Below are positions 15,986 through 23,614 of a stretch of DNA of 23,614 nucleotides, one piece after another. Made by a program: the position numbers and the translations under genes. Under the pieces are notes generated by a model. The model did not search any database. It was not told the origin of the DNA and worked only from the letters and a program-made list of their open reading frames with translations. How positions within the stretch are numbered: the first letter of the stretch is position 1; every line of letters starts with the position of its first letter. This DNA is from Bacteroidales bacterium (GTDB lineage Bacteria > Bacteroidota > Bacteroidia > Bacteroidales > UBA1715), in assembly GCA_017618935.1 (NCBI GenBank), contig JAFZTG010000089.1, forward strand, positions 1 through 23,614, written 5' to 3'.

Positions 15986-17551
15986 ATGCAAACATATTCC
16001 ATATCAAAAGAAGACACAACCCTCATCAAAGGTCTTGCCATATTTTGCATTGTAATGCATAACTTTTTCCACTGGATGCCTCCGTCACCAGGGGAAAATG
16101 AATTTCTTTTTGATGAACGACTTATTCAGAACTTTTTTTCTCTTTTAACGTCTAAACCAAGCGAGATAATCAACATTCTTTTCAGTTATCTTGGTCACTA
16201 CGGCGTTCAAATATTCATCTTTATCAGTGGAGTAGGACTAACATACTCTATGAAAAAGAACAAACGATCGTGGGGGAATTTTATGGGTTATAGGTTAAAG
16301 AAACTGTATCCTTTGCTTTTGACGGGTATCATTGTCTTTTTTATATCAACCATTCTTACAACCAAATCGTTGGTTACGAAATTGGAATGGCATGAATTAA
16401 CATATAAGATGTTATTTCTTCATACGTTACTTCCCAATAGCGGACTGAAAGTTGTTGGGCCATGGTGGTTCTTCGGACTGATAATGCAATTATACCTACT
16501 GTTCTCTTTTTTGTACAAGTTTATAGAAAAATATAATTGGAAAGCCCTCATAGCACTTTGTATTATCTCGTATGGATGTTTTTTTATATCTCACACCTAC
16601 TTTCACGAGTTAAGGGATATCTCCTTAATGCAAAATGCTCCCGGACATTTGCCAGAATTTTGTTTTGGGATTTGGTTTGCACAAAACAGAGATAAAAAAA
16701 TTCCTATTCTATGGCTTTTTATCTCAATAGCGTTATTTGTTTTAGGAAATTTTTTTCAAGTATGTTTCCCATTTACTTTTATATCCGTAACAATCATTTT
16801 TCTTTTCGCATATCCTTATTTAAAAAAACTTATCTGCTGGAAACAAAACTATCTTCAGTCATTTTTCCTTTTCCTGGGGAATCTGTCTATGATTATTTTT
16901 GTGGTACACACCATATTCCGTCCCCCATTCATTGATACGTTTTCATCTTACCACAATGCGGGAATCTCCTTGTTGGCAGGGGTGTTATTTTTTGTAACAA
17001 TTATCGGCATTGCCTTAACTTCGAAAAAAATATATGACAATCTATCTTTTCTGTTCAACAAAATCACCTTCAAGAAACAATCCCGTTTTCTTGAAAACAC
17101 AATATTACTTTTCGTTGTCATATTTTTCTGCTACATAATGTTTTATTACATGATGGTTAAATTTTCCAATCATAAAGAAATAATTGAACCACAATATAGT
17201 TTTCAGCAAAATTTCGTTACCGAAAAAGAAGCATACACGAGTATTGCAAAATATACTATTACTGATAAGCCATATAAAACCTGCACAGATATAGAATTTG
17301 ACTATGTTAACGAGACTGACAACAAACCTATTCTTGTCTTTTCAATTCCTGGTCGCGTATGGCAAAAATATTTTCTGGAAAAAGGTGTAAAAAATCAAGA
17401 TGGTTCATATCATTATACCATTCATTACAGATATATTCGGCCATTCATTCAATGGGGGAATAGTTTAGAACTTTCCATTTACTTATGGAACTATAATCAT
17501 TCTGTTGGTGAAATAAAAAACACCTCTGTTACTGTTTATAATGAGAAGTAG
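15986..17551 (+). CDS. Acyltransferase-3 (OafA-like) membrane protein with C-terminal beta-rich domain
   Basis: A 521-residue AT3-family protein, the type that O-acylates surface glycans such as O-antigen. The N-terminal helix KGLAIFCIVMHNFFHW holds the family histidine H25. FIFISGVGLTYSM (77-89) matches the loop motif FFxxSG, and RLKKLYPL (103-110) corresponds to RxxR-I/L-xP. About ten membrane helices end near residue 391. The remaining ~125 residues (about 397-521) are predicted periplasmic, with alternating hydrophobic and polar strands (ILVFSIPGRVW, SLELSIYLWNYN) resembling a beta-sandwich that might hold the glycan or finish transfer. It starts 18 nt after the SGNH gene, so it belongs to the same operon. 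Its stop is 3 nt from the stop of the convergent operon. Confidence 0.88.
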   Translation: MQTYSISKEDTTLIKGLAIFCIVMHNFFHWMPPSPGENEFLFDERLIQNFFSLLTSKPSEIINILFSYLGHYGVQIFIFISGVGLTYSMKKNKRSWGNFMGYRLKKLYPLLLTGIIVFFISTILTTKSLVTKLEWHELTYKMLFLHTLLPNSGLKVVGPWWFFGLIMQLYLLFSFLYKFIEKYNWKALIALCIISYGCFFISHTYFHELRDISLMQNAPGHLPEFCFGIWFAQNRDKKIPILWLFISIALFVLGNFFQVCFPFTFISVTIIFLFAYPYLKKLICWKQNYLQSFFLFLGNLSMIIFVVHTIFRPPFIDTFSSYHNAGISLLAGVLFFVTIIGIALTSKKIYDNLSFLFNKITFKKQSRFLENTILLFVVIFFCYIMFYYMMVKFSNHKEIIEPQYSFQQNFVTEKEAYTSIAKYTITDKPYKTCTDIEFDYVNETDNKPILVFSIPGRVWQKYFLEKGVKNQDGSYHYTIHYRYIRPFIQWGNSLELSIYLWNYNHSVGEIKNTSVTVYNEK

Positions 17552-17574
17552 GAATCAATCATTTCGATTCTCAT
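17541..17574. terminator. Possible bidirectional terminator between convergent operons
   Basis: ATGAGAA (17541-17547) can pair with TTCTCAT (17568-17574); alternatively GAATC (17552-17556) pairs with GATTC (17566-17570). The two stop codons lie inside this stretch. Stems are short and no T-run is obvious, so the call is weak. No other terminator-like structure is visible near the junction. Confidence 0.25.
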
Positions 17575-19327
17575 TGAAATAATTGCTTCTAATCATCAGA
17601 TTTGAAAGCCGAAATGCATCATCGACTGATATTTTCCGATTTTGTGGAGAAGCACTGTCCAAGAGATTTGCACCAAATCCTTTCCAATAATAATCATTGA
17701 TTCCAAGACAATGCATGATGGTCGGATATATATCCATCTGATAACAAACAGTATCTATTTCCGTGTGCTTTTCAATAGTCGGAGAACAAATGATAAGCGG
17801 ACAGAATGACTCTTCTTGGGGGATTGGAAGATTGTATTTTTGTGCAATTGGTTGCATTTCGGCAAGAAGACTGCTCCGAAAAATTGTGTGGTCGCCAGTA
17901 AGTACCACTGTTGAGTTATCCAACAAAGACTTTTGTTCCAACTCTTGTAAGAATACTCCGATGCAACTATCAGCATAGTGCATACTGTACAAATAATCTT
18001 GGAATAATTTCGGAAATTCCTTAAAATGATTTTTTTCTTTAGAGTGGGGGTAATCCCAGAATGGTGAATGTGTCGATAATGTTATAATCATTATTGCAAA
18101 CGGTTCTTGCATTGTCAGGCACTGCTTTATCGCCATTTCCATTAGATCGGCGTCACAGGCACGCTTTACGCCATGGAATTGATAATTGTCGAGATTCTTG
18201 TAGCCATACGAAAATGTAACAACAGGTTGATTCCAAATCGTCGGAATAGGATTTACAATTACTGAAGATTCAAATTTATGGGCATAATTAGGATATACGT
18301 TTTCACCAAACAACATACATGCCGCACCAGCTCTAATCGGTAATAATCCTGTGTTAATAATCATTTGTCCGTCTCCTGAAGTGCCACGAAGCACTTGTGA
18401 ACGGATTTTATCTACATACAAGGAGTGTTCCCTTCGTCTCAATGCATTCATATTGGGTGTAACTTCAAATCCGTCTTCTTGCATTTGTAATGCCCAACTC
18501 TCAAAACTTTCGCCCAAGATTATGATAAGGTTTTGGCGTACCGTATCAGTATCCTTTGCCGAAAAATCTATAAAGGAATTTATGACCTCTTTGTCTTTAT
18601 CGTCAATTTTCAAATCAGTTTTTTTGTAATATGCATCACAAAAGTTCTTGTACAGCAACGCAGGAGCGAAATGTAACGGCGTTTGCCCTTCCATCCATTG
18701 TTTTCGAATCCAATTGCTGTAATAGAATCTTCCCGACGACATTTCATACACCGTTTTGAAAGAAGAATACATCCATGGCTCTGCACCGGGAGTCTGCTTG
18801 TATGTTGAATAGCCGACAAAATAGTCGCCACAGAATAAGGCAACCGAAACGACTGTCGCAATTACGAAACCTTTCCATGACCTCTTATTTTTTCCTGTTG
18901 TAAAAACAAGGAAAACAGACAACAAAATCGTTATAATAAGAAATGTCGGCGTTTTCCAATTCACATACGTTGATATAGCACTGCCAAATCCGTTTAGATT
19001 GTCAGCAATCATTATAGTTTCCACATCCAGAAACAAATCGTTCGCCCGATAGTAAATAAGATTTGCCATCAACCAGATATCAATGAGAACAGAGATGACG
19101 ACAATCCACCATTTACGTTTTAACACAAACACAAAACTTGCGATAGAAACGGCAGGCAACAACTTGGCTATGAAAAATGAAAAAAAGTCTTGGAAATCAT
19201 CCAATAACCTATCGTTTGTCAGAGAACCAAAACAAAACAAGTGAAACAATATACACTTGACTAAGATTGTTACGGCAAAAACAGTAAACAATAGTATTCG
19301 CGATATTTCAAATTTTCTTAAATTCAT
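17555..19327 (-). CDS. LTA-synthase-family membrane sulfatase/phosphotransferase
   Basis: A 590-residue protein with about five N-terminal membrane helices (within 1-170) and a large periplasmic alkaline-phosphatase-fold domain. Expected metal and catalytic residues are visible: E273 in LGESFESWAL, the nucleophile position T316 in LRGTSGDGQM, H420 in STHSPFWDYP, and D479/H480 in VVLTGDHTIF. LtaS, the mdoB-type phosphoglycerol transferases and lipid A phosphoethanolamine transferases share this plan and a Thr nucleophile. Sulfatases of the same fold use a formylglycine made from a CxPxR motif, which is not present, so transfer of a phospho-alcohol group is more likely than sulfate hydrolysis. 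It is the last gene of the minus-strand operon, 11 nt after the SGNH gene, so it probably acts on the same glycan. Donor and acceptor cannot be read from the sequence. Confidence 0.85.
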   Translation of the reverse strand: MNLRKFEISRILLFTVFAVTILVKCILFHLFCFGSLTNDRLLDDFQDFFSFFIAKLLPAVSIASFVFVLKRKWWIVVISVLIDIWLMANLIYYRANDLFLDVETIMIADNLNGFGSAISTYVNWKTPTFLIITILLSVFLVFTTGKNKRSWKGFVIATVVSVALFCGDYFVGYSTYKQTPGAEPWMYSSFKTVYEMSSGRFYYSNWIRKQWMEGQTPLHFAPALLYKNFCDAYYKKTDLKIDDKDKEVINSFIDFSAKDTDTVRQNLIIILGESFESWALQMQEDGFEVTPNMNALRRREHSLYVDKIRSQVLRGTSGDGQMIINTGLLPIRAGAACMLFGENVYPNYAHKFESSVIVNPIPTIWNQPVVTFSYGYKNLDNYQFHGVKRACDADLMEMAIKQCLTMQEPFAIMIITLSTHSPFWDYPHSKEKNHFKEFPKLFQDYLYSMHYADSCIGVFLQELEQKSLLDNSTVVLTGDHTIFRSSLLAEMQPIAQKYNLPIPQEESFCPLIICSPTIEKHTEIDTVCYQMDIYPTIMHCLGINDYYWKGFGANLLDSASPQNRKISVDDAFRLSNLMIRSNYFNENRND

Positions 19328-19338
19328 TGTTTCTTTTT

Positions 19339-20877
19339 TTATCTGTTTTCATACACCCATAATGCTTCCCTTTTTACAAAATCCTCAAACGTCAATGCAG
19401 ACGTGTCCGCCTTTTCTTTTATTGATTGTAACCAGCTGGGAGACAAACAGATGGAATGAATTATACTTGCAAGTTTGGGAACATCTTTATAGTTTTCTTG
19501 AATCTCCAAAATCTCATTTATTCGCTTGTTACGTAGTTTCGGGACCGTATCGCTAGCTATTTCGGGGAAATACTTATCCAATTCGTTATATAACACATAT
19601 TCCGCATCAGTTCTTAGAATTTGTTCCAAAGGAACGTTTTGTGCATCGGCTTTTTTCTGTAACGACGCTTTCCACGAAGAATCCGTAAGCATTGATTTTT
19701 GTATTTTTTCAATAATCGAAGCCACATATTCGTCGTCATAGCAGAGATTTACCAATGCACGAGAAATGAAACTGTTTCCCAAATCATATATTTGTGCCGT
19801 GCAATATGAAAGCATAATAAAATCGCTATTCATTATCTGTTCTACAAGATTTATATCGTCGGTTGAGTTATAATCCTTGTCAAAATATATCGTCTTATTG
19901 TAATACCAATAGGGATACCCACTAAAGATATTTTTCAAAGGTATTTGGTACGAAAGATTCCAAAAATATGAATCACCAATTGTTATAAGTCGCGGACGCT
20001 CTGCCGCGCTATCGGGAAGCAAACGTAAATTTGCATATTTCATTTTTGTTGACGCTATTGGAAATTCTATATTAAGCAACTCTTCCAAATCAGCATCGGG
20101 TTCTTTTATTTTTGCAGTGTAAATAGAATCAATAACAACATTTTGCATATTCACGTTTCCCACAAATTCCATATATCGGATAAGAGAATCCAACACGTAT
20201 GTGGCGGCAATGTTGGACCAATGTGTTCCCGTTTGTGGAAACAAGGGAAACGACACGCTATCCTGTATTTGTTCAAACCAGCGAAGCGTATTAAAACAAT
20301 TAACGTGCAAACTATCAAACAAATAGGCATAATACTCAGAAGCGACAACTCCTTTCTCTTTTGTGTAGGTGTTCTCAGGCAGATATTGTGAATAAAATCG
20401 TTCCTTCCCAGGTTCAATCATCACAAAAATTGTTTTTCCATATTCTTTGAGGATTTCCTGAACAAAAAACAAACGTTTGGCATTTGTGGTCAATTTCTTT
20501 TTCATTGCCACAAAATCGTCGGTATATTTATACATACGACTTTGGTAATAATCCTCAACATGTTGTGGTTCAAACAACCAATTTTCCTTCCCTATCACGA
20601 TATTTTCCACATTCGTTTTGTGAAAAAAAGTCCATATAAATTGGTTATATATTCTCACAGCCGCTTCACGGCCATTGTAGGTCATGTTGATGTATTTCTC
20701 AAGGTCTTTTTGATACGAACCATCCTTAAATCCCGATAGTGTGAACATAGGTTTTTCTCGTTCCGAAACAACACCATGTAATGAGCGAAAAGGTACGACA
20801 TTGGTGATTGGTATCACGAGAACTACCACCAATATGGTCAGTAAGATTTTTTCCAATATGTTATCTCTCCACTTCAT
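19339..20877 (-). CDS. AlgJ/AlgX-like SGNH O-acyltransferase partner (copy 2)
   Basis: A 512-residue paralogue of the protein at 14237-15967, with one N-terminal anchor helix (about 8-28). Corresponding landmarks are GKENWLF (97-103), FVMIEPGKERFYSQYLP, FPQTGTHWS (213-221, H219) and TIGDSYFWN (299-307, S303). This copy keeps the canonical GDS where copy 1 has GNS, yet both have Gly (G217) in place of the triad Asp. The C-terminal third contains two clear units of a helical repeat, aligned at W402 and W482 (W-x2-S-x3-KAD ... E ... A-x2-V-x2-N), 80 residues apart. Its start overlaps the MBOAT stop by one base (TGATG). It most likely places acyl groups delivered by the upstream MBOAT. Confidence 0.82.
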   Translation of the reverse strand: MKWRDNILEKILLTILVVVLVIPITNVVPFRSLHGVVSEREKPMFTLSGFKDGSYQKDLEKYINMTYNGREAAVRIYNQFIWTFFHKTNVENIVIGKENWLFEPQHVEDYYQSRMYKYTDDFVAMKKKLTTNAKRLFFVQEILKEYGKTIFVMIEPGKERFYSQYLPENTYTKEKGVVASEYYAYLFDSLHVNCFNTLRWFEQIQDSVSFPLFPQTGTHWSNIAATYVLDSLIRYMEFVGNVNMQNVVIDSIYTAKIKEPDADLEELLNIEFPIASTKMKYANLRLLPDSAAERPRLITIGDSYFWNLSYQIPLKNIFSGYPYWYYNKTIYFDKDYNSTDDINLVEQIMNSDFIMLSYCTAQIYDLGNSFISRALVNLCYDDEYVASIIEKIQKSMLTDSSWKASLQKKADAQNVPLEQILRTDAEYVLYNELDKYFPEIASDTVPKLRNKRINEILEIQENYKDVPKLASIIHSICLSPSWLQSIKEKADTSALTFEDFVKREALWVYENR

Positions 20878-22292
20878 CAGAATCGAAAATAAATAAATGG
20901 GTTAAAATCCGAAACGCTCAATGAACCTACTGACAATACAAGCAGTAACACAATGAAAATGAACAACATGATAGATTGTTTTGTCGTATAAACCTCGGCA
21001 TACAAAGTGTTGCACATTTTTTCTCCGAATTTTGCCAGCGTGATAAATGATAAAATCAAAGCAACTATCAACGTACAAATAGATTCTCCATCCAAACTGA
21101 TTTGTAATGCGCCTGAGAAGTGGAACAACGCTTGGTAAAATCCCAATGCATTTGACAAACCATCGGCTCTAAAAAGCACCCAGCCAAGATTTACCACGAA
21201 AAATGTAAGTATAACTGCGGGAATTTTACCGATTCTTTTTAGAAAATCGAGCATAAATAACCTATCCAGCACAAGGAAAAAACCATGGAATGCACCCCAC
21301 AAAATAAAGTTATATGATGCCCCGTGCCAAAAGCCAGAAAGAAGAAAAACTATCCAAAGATTCAGATATGTTCTCCGTTTTGAAACTCTATTTCCACCCA
21401 ACGGAATATAAAGATATTCTCTCATAAACGCACCTAACGTTATATGCCAACGGCGCCAAAATTCACTGATACTCTTGCTGGTGTAAGGGTTGTCGAAGTT
21501 TTCGGGGAAATGAAATCCCATAATCCTTCCTAAACCAATCGCCATATCGGAATAGCCAGAAAAATCAAAATAAATTTGTAACGTATATGCCAACATTCCT
21601 ATCCAAGCGGTAGGAGTTGACAATTCAGATACATTCATCGTAAATGCTTCGTCGGCAATTTTCGCCAACGTATTGGAAATCAGAACTTTTTTCGACAAAC
21701 CAATTATAAAACGATATGCACCTGCCAATTGTTGCGTGGTGACATATTTCCTCGAAACCAATTCCTCGGCAACGGTATTATAACGAACAATAGGCCCTGC
21801 AATAAGTTGAGGGAACATTATGATGTATAAAACATAATCGGTAAGTTTTTCGTTTGGCTTTGCCGTCGCTCTATACATATCTATGGTATAGGTAATGGAC
21901 TGGAATGTGAAAAATGATATGCCTATTGGTAAAAGAACAGGTCTCCACGATATTGATGAGTGATTACACACGTGCAAAAACGCATTTATGTTTTCCACAA
22001 AGAAATTTGCATATTTGTAATAGAGCAACAAACTGAGTGACACAACCACAGACAACGCACAAAATAGTTTCTTTTTTTTCTCTGTTGTCGCCTTCAGCAT
22101 TGCTTTCACAATGTAAAAATTCAGCACTGTTGCTAAAAGCAATATAAGCACAAAATCGGGCGCTCCATAGGAATAAAAAATAATAGAAAACAATAATAGG
22201 GGATAATTCCTATATCTTACAGGTGTAATAAAGTAACAAAGGAAAAAAACAGGTAAAAAAAACAATAAAAATATATTACTACTAAATACCAT
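20877..22292 (-). CDS. MBOAT-family O-acyltransferase, AlgI-like (copy 2)
   Basis: A 471-residue polytopic membrane protein clearly paralogous to the MBOAT at 12771-14237. Matching blocks are PIGISFFTFQSITYTID (122-138), FPQLIAGPIVRY (160-171), YFDFSGYSDMAIGLGRIMGFHFPENFDNPY (within 241-270), SEFWRRWH with H283, and SGFWHGASYNF with the catalytic H323. The stretch around residue 220 that differs most in length between the copies lies in a loop between helices. It starts 2 nt after the stop of the GH16-like gene and ends one base into the SGNH partner gene, so all are one transcript. The role is to shuttle acyl groups across the inner membrane for the adjacent SGNH protein. Confidence 0.93.
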   Translation of the reverse strand: MVFSSNIFLLFFLPVFFLCYFITPVRYRNYPLLLFSIIFYSYGAPDFVLILLLATVLNFYIVKAMLKATTEKKKKLFCALSVVVSLSLLLYYKYANFFVENINAFLHVCNHSSISWRPVLLPIGISFFTFQSITYTIDMYRATAKPNEKLTDYVLYIIMFPQLIAGPIVRYNTVAEELVSRKYVTTQQLAGAYRFIIGLSKKVLISNTLAKIADEAFTMNVSELSTPTAWIGMLAYTLQIYFDFSGYSDMAIGLGRIMGFHFPENFDNPYTSKSISEFWRRWHITLGAFMREYLYIPLGGNRVSKRRTYLNLWIVFLLSGFWHGASYNFILWGAFHGFFLVLDRLFMLDFLKRIGKIPAVILTFFVVNLGWVLFRADGLSNALGFYQALFHFSGALQISLDGESICTLIVALILSFITLAKFGEKMCNTLYAEVYTTKQSIMLFIFIVLLLVLSVGSLSVSDFNPFIYFRF

Positions 22293-22294
22293 AA

Positions 22295-23614
22295 CTACTC
22301 AATAACAATTTCATAAATTCTTCCTTCAATATCCGATTTGTTATACGGAATCAATCCTTGCTCAAATACGATAGGCGGCCACCACTCTGAATAGTGGTAT
22401 TCCTGCGTAACAATGCACAACATTTGATTGTTGGGAATCGACGTGTATTCGTCATTCATATACCCTACGACTTGCATCGTTTCAGGTGTGCTGCCGATTC
22501 TCCATATAATTTCCGTGGGTTTCCATTCTATTTCGTAATAGTAGTATTCTTCCTTGAAAACATCATTTGAAATCGGTGTTTTAATGGTCAATGCCTTATA
22601 TAAGTCATTCCAACGCATGGCCTCATATTTTTCGCCATTGTAAGGTATTTTGGATATGCCTGAACTAAATTTCGTCGGTTGCTGACAAGCCAAGTCCCAA
22701 TTCGTGCAACTATACATCACCTCGTTATTCAGCGACGCATCTTCCGAATGATTCCCGAAATCCTTATAATACTGCGGTGGCCAGAATTTCGACGCCTTGA
22801 CAATTTCTATGTCAATCTCGGAATATTTATTCTCGAACATTCGTTCGGGCGTTGGCGAATCATCGCCTTTATCAATATACCCTACATTATGGCAACCACG
22901 ACGATTGTTCCACGAATGATTATCCTGATAAATCAGCCAGAAAGCGTATGTCAAGCCATTCCACACATGTTCCTGATTGAGCATAACCGGGAATTTTATT
23001 TTCCCCCGATATTTTCCATACGTAAGTCCCACACGTGACTTGATTCCCGTTGATTCTTTTTTCTGGTTTTTGGCATCTTCATTTCCTGGATTGATAATGG
23101 AAATATATTCTCCGTCATCAGAAACTTTTACCGTGGAACAAGGGCATTCCGTTATTGCAGGGTAATCGTATTTAAGCTGTGACGAGTCAAAACGGGAACG
23201 ATTTTGTTCGTATTCGTTTCTTGAATAATATCCGTCCAATGCAACCACATCGCGAACCAACGGAATGTTTCGCAACGTATATTGCTGGCTTACAGCAGGG
23301 AAAAATTGTTGGTACAGCGCATTTTCATACAAGTCGGCATTTGTGCCGCACACAGAATCAATGTTTTGCAAAGAATAATCAGGAGTGCGGATATTCACCT
23401 CATCAACAAAAATGCCTTGTTTTGGCGTAAACACCGCACGAGTTTTCAGAACTTTAGATCCATATATCAACTGAACGCCTTTGCTGGAATTTGTTTCCAA
23501 CCATGCGATAGGATTCACAAACTGGCCATTTCCATTCGTTTCACCTATGTTTTTCACATACGAAGGCAGGGAATTCAATCCATTTTCGTCACACACAACC
23601 AAAAGAAACGAATA
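22295..23614 (-). CDS. GH16-like glycoside hydrolase lipoprotein, 5'-truncated by window edge
   Basis: The frame is open to the window end; the first readable residues are YSFLLVVCDENG, which look like the end of a lipoprotein signal peptide with a lipobox Cys. The TTG at 23600-23602 should not be taken as a start. About 439 residues are visible. The C-terminal half fits glycoside hydrolase family 16: GLTYAFWLIYQ, then SEIDIEIVKA with the diagnostic E-I-D-I-E motif (encoded by 22805-22819; the two Glu would be nucleophile and acid/base), and later YYEIEWKPTEIIWRIG, the usual strand before the end of the jelly roll. The ~185 residues before it are not recognised. GH16 enzymes cleave beta-1,3/1,4-glucans, galactans or related polymers. 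As first visible gene of the operon it may trim or remodel the decorated polysaccharide. Confidence 0.65.
   Translation of the reverse strand, partial: YSFLLVVCDENGLNSLPSYVKNIGETNGNGQFVNPIAWLETNSSKGVQLIYGSKVLKTRAVFTPKQGIFVDEVNIRTPDYSLQNIDSVCGTNADLYENALYQQFFPAVSQQYTLRNIPLVRDVVALDGYYSRNEYEQNRSRFDSSQLKYDYPAITECPCSTVKVSDDGEYISIINPGNEDAKNQKKESTGIKSRVGLTYGKYRGKIKFPVMLNQEHVWNGLTYAFWLIYQDNHSWNNRRGCHNVGYIDKGDDSPTPERMFENKYSEIDIEIVKASKFWPPQYYKDFGNHSEDASLNNEVMYSCTNWDLACQQPTKFSSGISKIPYNGEKYEAMRWNDLYKALTIKTPISNDVFKEEYYYYEIEWKPTEIIWRIGSTPETMQVVGYMNDEYTSIPNNQMLCIVTQEYHYSEWWPPIVFEQGLIPYNKSDIEGRIYEIVIE

Noticed and set aside
17555..19327. Formylglycine-dependent sulfatase
   Set aside because: No CxPxR or SxPxR motif; the nucleophile context is RGTSGDG with Thr, as in the LTA synthase group.
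23600..23602. TTG start for the GH16-like protein
   Set aside because: The frame continues to the window end and the codons before it complete a lipoprotein leader.

Overview
The window reads as a chromosomal piece of a low-GC Bacteroidota, most likely Bacteroidales. Support comes from TAnnTTTG-type promoter boxes, an almost complete lack of purine-rich Shine-Dalgarno sites, a recognisable PorZ with a type IX secretion (T9SS) C-terminal signal, a second T9SS-type cargo protein, and an ATP synthase gene order of atpB-E-F-H-A-G without atpD/atpC. No tRNA, rRNA, CRISPR array or intact insertion sequence was found.

Layout. (1) 1-2141: edge of an accessory, probably defence-related region. It holds the 3' part of a BrxL-like AAA+ gene (BREX family) followed by an unusual DUF4062 / RecG-like HATPase / HTH protein. 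(2) 2142-2613: gene-free stretch with a strong inverted repeat, two small GC-rich palindromes resembling a Bacteroidota REP-like repeat, and a good promoter for the ATP synthase operon. (3) 2614-7643: atpB, atpE, atpF, atpH, atpA, atpG, with hairpins in two internal gaps. (4) 7668-8684: ruvB, 24 nt behind atpG. (5) 8681-9022 (minus): a DUF2185 protein that overlaps the end of ruvB tail to tail. (6) 9240-12697: porZ and a secreted SGNH/DUF4886 protein, both with signal peptides and T9SS-type C-terminal domains. (7) 12771-17551 (plus): an O-acylation operon of MBOAT acyltransferase, AlgJ/AlgX-like SGNH protein and acyltransferase-3 protein. (8) 17555-23614 (minus): a second, convergent operon of GH16-like lipoprotein (5' end outside the window), a paralogous MBOAT, a paralogous AlgJ/AlgX-like protein and an LTA-synthase-family membrane sulfatase/phosphotransferase.

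The most interesting part is 11.5-23.6 kb. Two paralogous MBOAT + SGNH pairs sit in opposed operons whose stop codons are 3 nt apart. Each pair carries a different third enzyme: AT3 acyltransferase on one side, LTA-synthase-like enzyme plus GH16-like hydrolase on the other. A T9SS-exported SGNH esterase-like protein and the T9SS attachment-complex component PorZ lie just upstream. Together they suggest a surface-glycan decoration and remodelling locus: O-acyl groups added by two parallel routes, a possible phospho-alcohol modification, backbone cleavage by GH16, and possible deacylation by the secreted SGNH protein. The two AlgJ/AlgX-like proteins share a little-described C-terminal helical repeat and have Gly where AlgJ/AlgX have the Asp of their catalytic triad. 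The glycan substrate, and any link to the A-LPS used by T9SS, are inference.
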